From NCBI GenBank assembly GCA_019671135.1, contig JAHRHY010000009.1:1488001-1552000 (forward strand): a stretch of 64,000 nt of DNA. Direction: 5' to 3'. Positions 10,088 through 19,030 of the stretch are shown here, piece by piece. Both the position numbers and the translations under genes were made by a program. A model generated the notes under the pieces. It was given only the letters and a program-made list of their open reading frames with translations, made no database searches and was not told the origin of the DNA. Numbering within the stretch: the first letter of the stretch is position 1; the number at the start of each line of letters is the position of its first letter. The DNA comes from Linnemannia hyalina (taxonomy: Eukaryota; Mortierellomycota; Mortierellomycetes; Mortierellales; Mortierellaceae).

Positions 10088-11903
10088 ATGGTCGACTTTG
10101 GAAGAGCACAACCTCCCAAATACTCGGTCTCGGCCTCCTCGGCTTCTATCAGACAACGGAACTCAACCGCCACCGCCTCCTCCATCACGCAGTCAGATCC
10201 GCCTTCGCCTCACTTCTCACAATTGGACACACCGCAACCCCTTGGGTCACCGCAACCCTTAGAGTCACCGCAACCCCTAGAGTCACCATCACCCTCGTAC
10301 GAACAAGTAGGAGAAGGCGGGGAAGAAGGAGACGATGGAAGGGCGTCCTTCTCAACCCTGCTCGGCACCTATGTGATACGTCCGCCACTTCGCTTATTAG
10401 TCCAGGTGGTGGCCTTGTCTCTGCTCGCGATGTTCGTCTACTTCTTGCTCTCCAACACTTGCGAGTCTGAATTTAAAATTGTTGAGGACGTTGCTGGTCA
10501 GGACCAACCTCTGGATGCCACTTCCGAGGGATCGAGTTCCTTCTCGGGTTCTTCGTCGTCAAGCATTAGGTCAGATGTGCCCGATTTCGCCTATCTTGTC
10601 AACAGGCAGGCGGCCATGTTTGGAGCCTTTTCACAGTTCCTCTCCTCCCTCAACACGCCCATCATCCTCGACGACAAGAACAGCAACTCCTATCCGTATC
10701 GCGAGAACATCAGCAATGGCTACCACCCCGACGATACCGATCAAGTCGCGGAGCAAGACTCTTACGGCCTCGAAGCTCGCTCAGCAGCCTCCGGAAGAGA
10801 GGCCCTACCACTCTACATGTCCATGAAGATGTCAGAGCTCGCAGTGATCGATCTAAAGGTGGCCGCCAAGCATTCGCTCCTCCCAGCCCAGACTCGGACA
10901 CTTCTGGTCGACCATCTGGGGTACTTTCAAATGGCAGCCAAGACCCACACGAGGAAGCTACAGTTCTTAGAGGCGAGGAACAAAGGGTGGGTCGACGGCG
11001 TGATTGCTCGCAATGTGTACTTGGGCGCAGAGCTGAAACGACTTGAAGGGATGTCAAGCGAGCAATATATTGTTCAGAATGATGTTTGGGCCCGTTTATG
11101 CAAGTTCTTTTGCACCTCTCCTCATCTTAATGACCATCGTCTTCATGGTAAGCATGTCCTTAGTTTCACACAAGCCTTGCGAAAATGGAATGATGCATGG
11201 AAAAATAACACTTTGATATTTCCTTTCTTCCATATCTATGTAGCCAGCAAGGTGGCGTCCGTCGAAAAGACACTTGATCGATTGTTCTTCAGTGCCTTGA
11301 AGGAAGACCGGAAACAGTTGCAGATGACAATTTTGCAGGTCCAGGAGTTGCAGCAGAGGCAAGTCGCACTTTATGGTGTTTGGAGCATGGTTCCACAGCA
11401 TTATAGCATGAACGCAAAGGACTGACATTATGTGCATTATTTTTAGCCTTGAGGCCATGGACCAAACGCGCCAGACTATCCAGGATATATTGGGTCATGA
11501 ACGCGGACAACAGGAACAACTCCAACGCGACATCATGGCGTACGTGTGGACACACCTGGGTGGCCACCAGTTCGAGCAAGAAACCTACCGCAATAACCTC
11601 GCACTGCTGAGGACCATGGACAAGCAACAGAAGCAGACAGGCGGACATCTTCAATGGATCCTCTTGGAGCTGACAGGGTTCGAGGCAGAGCTAGAGATGC
11701 TGTGGGAGCGGATGTCCGATGTAGGGGTCATTGAGCCTCAAGAGGGTACAGGAAAGGGCCAGAGCCAGGGACAGGGAAAAGGACAGGGTACAGCCAAGAG
11801 AGCAAACGGCAAAAAGAAGACGGCCATCTCACTACAGGATGAGATTAACCAAATCGAGACCATGACCAACAATCTGAAGGCGAGAAAAGTTCCGGCTTTC
11901 TAA
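10088..11903 (+). CDS. Single-pass membrane protein with C-terminal coiled coil, unknown function
   Basis: I do not recognise the family. Exons 10088-11147, 11244-11358 and 11447-11903 give 543 residues. Intron 1 (96 bp) is GTAAGC...TAG. Intron 2 (88 bp) has an AG|GCAAGT donor, a GC-AG intron; this is the only junction I found that keeps phase with the TAG acceptor, and it yields VQELQQSLEAMDQTRQTIQ, a continuous heptad pattern. Residues 1-95 are disordered and Ser/Pro-rich with a threefold QPLxSP repeat. One transmembrane helix lies at about 101-121 (LLVQVVALSLLAMFVYFLL). About 170-410 is helical, and residues about 390-480 are predicted coiled coil. The end is Gly/Gln/Lys-rich (GKGQSQGQGKGQG) followed by a short helix. 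A nuclear-envelope or ER tether would fit this shape, but that is inference. Confidence 0.8.
10232..10285 (+). repeat. 18-bp tandem repeat, three copies, in coding sequence
   Basis: Three copies of an 18-base unit starting ccgcaaccc encode PQPLGS/PQPLES repeats in the disordered N-terminus of the 10088 protein. Copies differ at a few bases. Confidence 0.8.
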
Positions 11904-11976
11904 GTCCTCCCATACCACCTGTCCACCAGTTCGCACTCCTATCGCCACCCAAGTGATACAAAGCAGCACTCAATCG

Positions 11977-11982
11977 AATAAA
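11977..11982 (+). terminator. AATAAA polyadenylation signal of 10088 gene
   Basis: AATAAA 74 bases after the stop codon, in the 155-base spacer between two converging genes. Confidence 0.5.
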
Positions 11983-12058
11983 GAGCTTGCAACTGAATGC
12001 GTCAAGAAAAATTACATGCAAATGGAAAGAGGTTTAATCGAAATGGGAGAGGATGGAC

Positions 12059-13489
12059 TTAATAACCAAAGCCAAGACCGACGCTCCTGCCCTTCTTCAT
12101 CTGCTGCTTGATCTTGAGTCCATCCTTGAACTGCTTCTCCAAGTCCCGAGTCACTTGCCGTCCAACCATGCTGTCAATCGCAGAATCAGTATTGGTATGT
12201 GTTGATAACGATGGGGCAAGAGAACCCAATGATCCAAACAATCCACCCTTCTTGGCCGCCGGTGCTGTAGCTCCTCCATCATTATTCTTCTTGGCTCCGA
12301 GGAGGCGCAGGAACTTGTCGTTCTGCTTCTCGTTACCCAGATCTGCTTGACTCCAATCGTTCCATCGCTTCTCAACAGCTGGCGTTACTTGTGCTGCTGC
12401 TGCTGCTGGTGTGGGCTCGGGTGTCGACTCCTTCTTCTCTTTTTTCTCCTTCTTCTCCTTCTTCTCCTTCTTCTCCTTCTTCTCCTTCTTCTCCTTCTTC
12501 TCGACCTTCTCAGACTTCTCGGACTTGTCCTTCTTCTCCTTCTTCTCCTTCTTGTCAGGTTTGGCCTCCTTGTCCTTCTTCTCAGGCTTAGCCTCCTTGT
12601 CCTTCTTCTCCTTCTTCTCAGCCTTGGCCTCCTTCTCAGACTTCTCCTTCTTCTCAGACTTCTCCTTCTTGTCCTTCTTCTTCTCCTCCTTGACCTCCTC
12701 GGTATCGACATCCATGGGCACAGCTGCAGTCTCTTCCTTGGCAGTCTTCTTCTCCTTCTTTTCCTTCTTCTCGGCCTTATCCTTCTTCTCGGCCTTATCC
12801 TTCTTCTCCTTCTTCTCGACCTTGTCCTCTTTGTCCTTCTTCTCGGTCTTATCCTTGTTGTCCTTCTTCTCGACCTTATCCGTCTTGTCCTTCTTCTCCT
12901 TCTTTTCAGACTTGTCCTTCTTCTCCTTCTTCTCCTTCTTCTCCTTCTTGTCGACCTTCACCACCTGAGCAGGGGTATTCTCCATCTCTAGTTAATATAG
13001 ACAACAATAATAGTAACCATGATTAGCTTGCCAGTTCCCTTGTCTTTTCCTTTTGTCAAGATCTGTCGATTTCCGCCCTCGTCGACCAAAGAGAGAGGGG
13101 TGGGATTGCGTCCTTGGTTATGTGTCACTCTGCTCTCTTGATCCTGTGAGAAAGAAAAACAGCCAACACGTCCGTCTTCCTCTTCCTCTTCTTCTTTTTT
13201 TTTTTTCTCTTTCAAATGCCACATTGTGTCGAGCCACGATTGACTCTCCAAGTGACAGCTGCTCACGCGTTGTTTTTTTTATCCTGCTTTTTTTCGTTCC
13301 CCTCCTTCTGTTTTGCCTATTTGTTCCTCAAAGCCATTTTATTTTTTCTTCTGCTTGTTGAGAAAAAATAATAATAAGTATGTCCGTTTTTTGGTCCTTT
13401 GCCCCTGCTCCTGAAGGAATAAAAGAAGATAAAAAAAATGCTGGTATAGTCTTACCCTCTGCAGTGCGCTTCTTTCCTGAGACGGCCAT
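12059..13489 (-). CDS. Lysine-rich nucleolar protein, KNOP1/SMAP-domain type
   Basis: Exon 1 is 13489-13456 (34 bp: MAVSGKKRTAE) and exon 2 is 12987-12059; they join with a GTAAGA donor and TAG acceptor across a 468-bp intron, giving 320 residues. About 190 residues after the N-terminus are almost entirely Lys/Glu/Asp/Ser in KEKK or KDKK units, interrupted once by an acidic AVPMDVDTEEV segment. The C-terminal third holds the SMAP-type motif: KRWNDWSQADLGNEKQNDKF followed by LRLLGAKK, then a helix ending at KQQMKKGRSVGLGFGY. That arrangement matches the C-terminal domain of KNOP1-like nucleolar proteins (family knowledge), so nucleolar location and a ribosome-biogenesis role are inferred. Translation could also start at the exon-2 Met (MENTPAQ), but the upstream exon keeps frame exactly and supplies a better start. 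Confidence 0.85.
12430..12510 (-). repeat. 9-bp tandem repeat coding for Lys-Lys-Glu units
   Basis: Perfect to near-perfect units of AAGGAGAAG on the minus strand (ttctccttc on plus) encode the densest part of the KEKK tract. Such arrays are length-variable by slippage. Confidence 0.75.
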
Positions 13490-13728
13490 AGTTGATGTGC
13501 TGATGTGGTTGGGTGTTGGTCGAACGGGTGATGGTTGTTGAGAAAGAAAAAAGAATGAACGTTGGAACTCTTTAGCAAGGCAAAAAAAAAAGAAAAGAAA
13601 TCAACCCGCCAAGCCACAATCCAAACAACCTTCTCATTAGCAGTGCAAGAGCCTGCATCTGCCCAACCATCCCTCAGAATTATCAATGGCATCCAGCGCG
13701 CAGTGTAGTTATGGTCAAGTTATGAGTA

Positions 13729-13734
13729 TTTATT
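13729..13734 (-). terminator. AATAAA polyadenylation signal of GATA gene
   Basis: Reads AATAAA on the minus strand only a few bases beyond the stop of the GATA factor gene, implying a very short 3' UTR if it is used. Confidence 0.45.
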
Positions 13735-13739
13735 GAGAA

Positions 13740-15530
13740 CTAAAAGAGGTGATCGAGGCTCGACTGGTCGGGCTCGGTGCTGGCAAGGAGGCGGTTGCGC
13801 AAGACACCGCATCGGCTCTCGAGGATCGAAAGGAACCGGTTCATCTGGTGCGCGTTCATCTGAGAGACCATATCCGAAAACTTGATCTCGTCCATAATCG
13901 CATTGCCAGACAGCTTCTGCGCAACAGTTCCAGCAGCTGCAGTTGCGACGACAGCGGGAGCAGGAACAGGGGAAAGGGCAAGAACGGGAGTGGGAATCTC
14001 CTGCTGCTGCTTGGGTGCTTCCTGGACTTCCTCCATCTCCTCCTCACTATCGCTCGAATGAACAGAAGGCGCTGGACAACCTTGGAGGGCCTGAGCCCTG
14101 CGGGTCATCTCCTGGATCAAAGAAGCTTCAATCGACGATGGCTCCTCGGAAGAGACAATACCGGTCACAATCGAAGCATTCTTGACCTCGGCGGCCTGAG
14201 CCTGGACCTTGGCCTGGACTTGAACGTGGACCATGGCCAATGCCTGGGCCTGAGCTTGAGCCTGCTGGGCAAGGTTGCCTCCCCAGTCACGGCGGCGGCG
14301 CGAGATCTTGGACTTGCGCATGGTGACAGGGCGGGAACGCTTATGCAGCTTGGCGTAGAGGCCGCAGGCGTTGCAGATGGGCTCACCAGCATCGTTCTTG
14401 CGCCAGAGGGGGGTCTGCGTCTGCGAGCAGTTGGCGCACTCGATACCTTGCTTGGCGGTCATCAGGGGTGGGGTAATCTTTTGCTCCGCTGGGCGAAGAA
14501 GGGCCTCCGAGTACATCTTGGTCAAGGCAGGCAGAGAGACAGCGTTGCTGCTACCCGAATCAGAATCGCTCTCGGACGACGCTGACGACTCGGCAGTCAT
14601 TCCATGGCTGGAGGGACGGGCATAGGGCATGGCGCCCATGCGGACATCAGCCAAAACGGTTGGTAGCTTGTGGCGGACATTCAAGGGACGGTGGGCGCCA
14701 TACTGCTTGTAGTACAATCCACAGGCGTTGCAGAGCGAGTGCCTGCGGTCGGGAGTCCTGCGCCACAGAGGGGTCTGGGTAACATTGCAGTTGAAGCAGA
14801 CCAGTTTGCGCGAAGACTTGGGTGCCTTGGGCGTGTTGCTTTCCTGACAGGACGACTCGGGGCTGGGCGAACGCTCAACATGAGCCGACGTGGTCGAAGA
14901 AGGAGATGGAGGTGCACTGATGGTATCCGAAGCTGCATCGGCCTTGTCCATGTCCTCCTCCTGAGAAGCCGGCTCTTCCTTCTGCATCTGAGAGAGATAG
15001 CGTGCAAGATTCTGGGCGTCCGACTGTTGAGTCCTGACAACTTGCTCCTGCTCCTCGCGGCGCTTCGCCTCCTCCAGCTGCTGTTGTTGCTGAAGCTGGG
15101 CCTGTGCTTGAGTAGCGGTCTCCAACTGAGCCATGGCGGCAAAGTCCCATCGTTGGTGCTGGAGCTGCTGAGTATAGGCCAAGTTCTGGGCGGCAAGGTA
15201 GGCGTGGAGAAGGGCTGCTTGACGAGCCGTTTCATTGGCCGACGACTTGACAGTGGCGGCAATGGCCTGTTCCTGAAGGGCCTGTTCAAAGGGAGAAGAG
15301 GCAGCCGAGGGAGTGGTAAAGTCGTTGAAGCAGTAGGCGTCCAGGTTGGGGCTGTGCTGCTCTGAAGCCAAGGATTGGATAGAAAGGACGGGCGAGTTGG
15401 ACCTGTCGGAGAAGGAAGAGTAGTCGAGGACATCCTGGGCGGAGAGCAGGGAGTGGCTGTTGACCCAGGAGTCAGTTGCGTCGTTGGCCTGGCCAGACGA
15501 GGCCGAGGCGGGGGAGTGAGTGGCAAACAT
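13740..15530 (-). CDS. Tandem GATA-type zinc-finger transcription factor
   Basis: Nuclear DNA-binding regulator with two GATA fingers; 596 residues from the ATG at 15530, single exon. Finger 1, at about residues 244-271, is C-x2-C-x18-C-x2-C (CFNCNVTQTPLWRR...LCNACGL). Finger 2, at about 364-391, is C-x2-C-x17-C-x2-C (CANCSQTQTPLWRK...ICNACGLY) and is followed by the basic tail KLHKRSRPVTMRKSKISRRR. The rest is disordered, with Gln/Ala-rich helices before the fingers (TATQAQAQLQQQQQLEEAK) and an Ala/Gln-rich helix after them. Fungal GATA factors control nitrogen use, iron uptake, light responses or development; the iron regulators also have two fingers but with a Cys-rich spacer, which is absent here. 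The target pathway is therefore not assigned. An upstream in-frame Met at 15602 adds 24 residues. Confidence 0.92.
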   Translation of the reverse strand: MFATHSPASASSGQANDATDSWVNSHSLLSAQDVLDYSSFSDRSNSPVLSIQSLASEQHSPNLDAYCFNDFTTPSAASSPFEQALQEQAIAATVKSSANETARQAALLHAYLAAQNLAYTQQLQHQRWDFAAMAQLETATQAQAQLQQQQQLEEAKRREEQEQVVRTQQSDAQNLARYLSQMQKEEPASQEEDMDKADAASDTISAPPSPSSTTSAHVERSPSPESSCQESNTPKAPKSSRKLVCFNCNVTQTPLWRRTPDRRHSLCNACGLYYKQYGAHRPLNVRHKLPTVLADVRMGAMPYARPSSHGMTAESSASSESDSDSGSSNAVSLPALTKMYSEALLRPAEQKITPPLMTAKQGIECANCSQTQTPLWRKNDAGEPICNACGLYAKLHKRSRPVTMRKSKISRRRRDWGGNLAQQAQAQAQALAMVHVQVQAKVQAQAAEVKNASIVTGIVSSEEPSSIEASLIQEMTRRAQALQGCPAPSVHSSDSEEEMEEVQEAPKQQQEIPTPVLALSPVPAPAVVATAAAGTVAQKLSGNAIMDEIKFSDMVSQMNAHQMNRFLSILESRCGVLRNRLLASTEPDQSSLDHLF

Positions 15531-16478
15531 GTGGGAAGAAAGGTAACGTGATCTCTCGGATGAGTAAGGGAGAGAAAAAATGATATTAAGGGTGTTTTTC
15601 ACACTCGACTCGGGAGAGCAAAGAAAAAAAAAGGAGGGAAAGCGGATATTGAGATTGGAAAGCGGAGCGATAAGCGTCGTATGTGTGGTTGAAACGCTGG
15701 TTGTAGAGTAGGATGAAAGGGGGGCAGACGAAGGGATGGTGTGTTGTGTTGATTGTTTGTTTGTTAGGGTGGTGGCTATTGCTGATGCGGGTTCGGATAT
15801 GTAAAAAGGTATAGTTTAAAGTGTGTTTTCTGCTGTGTACTCAGCGCTGGATCAATCGACCTCGCGGCCAACGTGGCCACCGGAGGTAAGGTAGAAGTAT
15901 GCCATTGTGAATAAAAATAAAAATAAAAAAAAAAGAGTGAGGAATAAAAGGGATCAACTAGAGTGCCTGTCGGTTAGGGTCTAGTGAAAGGGTGTTGTTG
16001 TTGGTTGGTGAAATGAATAAAAAAAAGGGAGTAAAAAGAAGAGTTGTAAACAAGAGTGGTTTTATAAGATCGGGCCGTATAAAGAGAGAGTTCTCTGGTG
16101 CGCAGCGGTAGTTGGTGTTTCCCTTGGCGGTCTTTCTGTCGATAGAAATCCAAGAGGGAGGGAGAAGGGGAGGTGGTCTGCACCAAAGGGGGGAATCCTG
16201 GTGGGGAGGATGGGTGAGAGGGAGAAGATGAAGAAAAAGAAAAAGAAGAAAAGAAAAGAAGAAAAAGAAGAGGCAGAACGAGTCAGGTTCGACAAAAGAG
16301 AAATGGCGTAAGATGGGGTCAACGTACGGCCCTTTCTCACATTCACAAAATACGTACGAGAACGATTCATATTCTCTCACTATTCACCATTACACACAAG
16401 ACCCACATGTCAACTTTGCCTTTTTCTTATCAAGGTTTAGCCAGAAAAAAAGAGGCGAAAAAAAGGGCAGAAAGATGA
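15531..16478. promoter_or_regulatory. Upstream region of the GATA factor gene
   Basis: About 950 bases with purine-rich plus strand (C/T-rich in the direction of GATA transcription, strongest at 16200-16290). No gene found. It probably holds the GATA promoter and long 5' UTR. Confidence 0.5.
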
Positions 16479-16484
16479 TTTATT
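16479..16484 (-). terminator. AATAAA polyadenylation signal of DUF1308 gene
   Basis: AATAAA on the minus strand 13 bases after the stop codon at 16497. Confidence 0.5.
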
Positions 16485-16496
16485 TCTCCCCACTAT

Positions 16497-18619
16497 TCAA
16501 TTGGTCGATTGGTGCGGGTCCCGGACAAGTTTGGCCTCTGCTAACGATCGAGCTCCGTGGAACCACACACTCATCTCATTCGGCACCTGTCCAGTCCTAG
16601 TCACCGTCCGATATCCCAGCGCATTGGCCGTCAAAATCGTCGATCGAGCATTCGACGCCGTCAAAAAGATCTTGGAGTGCAGCTCGTTCATATTGATATC
16701 CTTCCGCTTCATTCCTACTGTTGGAGATCCTGGCATGGTGGGTGGTGCCGACATGGACCAAGACGGGCTGCCAGGGTGAGATACCCCTTCCGTTTCCTCT
16801 TCGACTTCCAATTCGACCTCCTCTGTCGTCGTTTTTGTGTCTGTTGTAGCCTCCGAGATCTTGATAGTCTCAATGAAGGCCGTGTCAAGAATATCCTCAA
16901 TGACTTCCACCCGAGGTGGACCGCTAGCAAATAAACCGTACTGCTGTGCCCAATCCGATCCTCGGATCCACCTCTCTCGAATCCTGATCTCATCTTCCTC
17001 ACCTCCAATCTCTCCGTCCTCTCCCGGAACCGCCGTTGATGATGCAGAAGTCCTGGACGTTAACCGTGCTGCCTCACAAGGGTCATGGATCATCACGCGA
17101 CCTCGCCACTTTTCCTCCGATCCGCCAATAACGCTCAGAATAGCCTTGAAACGCGTAGCTGCCGTTCGGGTCATCACCAACCTTTCCCGTCCCTCAAAGA
17201 TCTTGGCGAACAGAGGCAACAATGGTTGATCGTGTTCCTGCTGCGCCTGGAGAACAAGAGGCGGTGATATAAAATGGGTCGGGTCCGGCCGAATCGTGTG
17301 ACACAGAAAACTGCTGAGGGCCATCAGAGTAGTGATATCGAGATGCAACGTCTTTGAAAAGAGAACCATATCATCGACGGATTGCGGGATCGAAAAGGGC
17401 GCGAGTGTTTCATCCATGGGTGTTGTTGATGCCAAGGTTGTTGTCGCATCCGAATCGACGGGTCCAAAGTGGACGTTGACAGGAAATACCTCCACAACCC
17501 CGTCCTCGATCGATTGTGCGACGCTACCTGTGCGGACCGACTTTTGGATCATCTCCTCCAGTGGGATCGATTCTTCTGGAAGGATTCCCGCAAACTGAAG
17601 AGTCACTTGGGGGCGGTGCGTGTAATGGAGCCGATTTTGATCCGCCGCAAGCACCAGACTGCGGGTCAACAGAACCATGTCGGCATGAGTGTCCTTGCTC
17701 ACACGGATAGGCTTGACCGCACGGCGACGGCCGCTGCTGTTGCCCTGTGTGGTCGATCCATAATGTCCGTCGTCGTCGGTATCATCGTCCTTGTCCTGAC
17801 TCTCCTCGTTCTCACTGCTCTCCTCGCCCTCTTCCTCTTCATCATCACTATCATCCTCCATACCAGCGTACTCGTGCACAAGGGTCTTGACACTGCCAGC
17901 ATTGATCCTAAGCCAGCTCTTCCCATGGTCCGCCACTAGATCGATCTTGACTTGAAAAGTCACCTCGTTCGTAAGATCCTTCGACAATGGCTCCGAGGTT
18001 GTGAGCTTCATGATATTTGGTCCTAGCTTTCCTGTCGATCCCTTGGAAGACGACTGCCCTTGTTTCCGATGATGTTTGCCCTGTGGGGTTGTTGGGGTTG
18101 TTGATAATGGGAGGGCCCTGAATTTTTCCGATGGCTCGATGACGGTGTAAGGGTCCAGTACATACTTGAACGTCCTGTTGACCGCGACAGGGTTCTTGCT
18201 GTTGACCAATGCCGCCACCAGCGATTTGAGATAGGGAACGTTTGACGCGCCCATCTGTGCCGGCTTGATCTCATCCGCTGGAGTCGACGCAACCTATTGT
18301 AAAATGTAGTAGAGCGCGATTAATATGAGTCAGCAACAATAAAGACGCATGAGAAAAGAAGGAATTCTCGTCAATTGGCTGTTGACGTGTCGTGTGTGCG
18401 GGTTATGTAGTAGTTGTCGTCTACTTCCAGAAAAGAGCATGGTTATGAGTTTCCTCCATGTACCTTGGTGAGGAACTTTTGTTCAGCGAGAATGACGGAT
18501 GTCATTGCCTGGAGTCCGTCGACATCGATGGTTGGGTTTTGTTGTTTCCATTGGTCGAGGCTGGCTGCGATGTCGTTGCATTCCTGGAGCAGTGATTGTG
18601 CTCGTTGCAAGAGTTCCAT
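16497..18619 (-). CDS. UPF0415 / DUF1308 family protein (C7orf25-like)
   Basis: Exon 1 is 18619-18464 and exon 2 is 18293-16497, with a 170-bp phase-0 intron (GTACAT...TAG), giving 650 residues. The N-terminus is helical (MELLQRAQSLLQECNDIAAS...). It is followed by NVPYLKSLVAALVNSKNPVA and a conserved core containing EVTFQVKIDLVADHGKSWLR, typical of DUF1308 proteins. An acidic, disordered insert (EDDSDDEEEEGEES...) lies at about 200-245. The C-terminal part has FLTASNARSTILTANALGY and FHGARSLAEAKLV, matching the end of the DUF1308 domain, which resembles a PIN-type nuclease fold in some descriptions. The cellular role is not established in fungi. The size is larger than human C7orf25 (about 420) because of the inserts. 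Confidence 0.85.
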
Positions 18620-19030
18620 TGTCGGCCGAGTTCAGGGGGTGTGTTGTGAGAGTGAGGAGAAAAATGAGGCAAGGAAATAAAAGGGTGAGCCGTGGGGATT
18701 CAGTGATCTTTAACAAGTGATATCACTGACTGATGGAACAACGCAGAAGGTATGATTTGCGACGCAGCCAACCTAGTCTCAGATCAAAAAAAAAAAAAAA
18801 AAAAAAAAAGTGGTGTGCGGAATGTGTCTTTTGGAGGCGTTTTTTTTTTATTCTTTCTTTTTTTTTACTTCATTACATGCCTTCTTCTCAAAGGGCCAAA
18901 GAGAAACAAAGACATGAAATGGAAACGCGAGAAGCAAAAAGGTGCAAAAAAAGGCAAGGTGGGTCAGGAGAAAGGGACATCATGATCCCCATCTCACTCT
19001 TCTTTCTATCAATTTCAAAATCTCTTTTTT
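18620..19030. other. Spacer: DUF1308 promoter and methyltransferase 3' flank
   Basis: AT-rich sequence with A and T homopolymers and no gene call. Confidence 0.4.
18786..18809. repeat. Poly(A) homopolymer, 24 A
   Basis: An uninterrupted run of 24 A on the plus strand in the spacer upstream of the DUF1308 gene. It is probably length-polymorphic and could be miscounted. Confidence 0.85.

Noticed and set aside
12347..12991. Long plus-strand frames rich in Leu/Phe/Ser opposite the KEKK repeat
   Set aside because: Pure antisense shadow of a 9-base repeat; no start context or domain.
13749..14585. 278-codon plus-strand frame inside the GATA gene
   Set aside because: Antisense of the GATA factor, which has complete zinc fingers on the minus strand.
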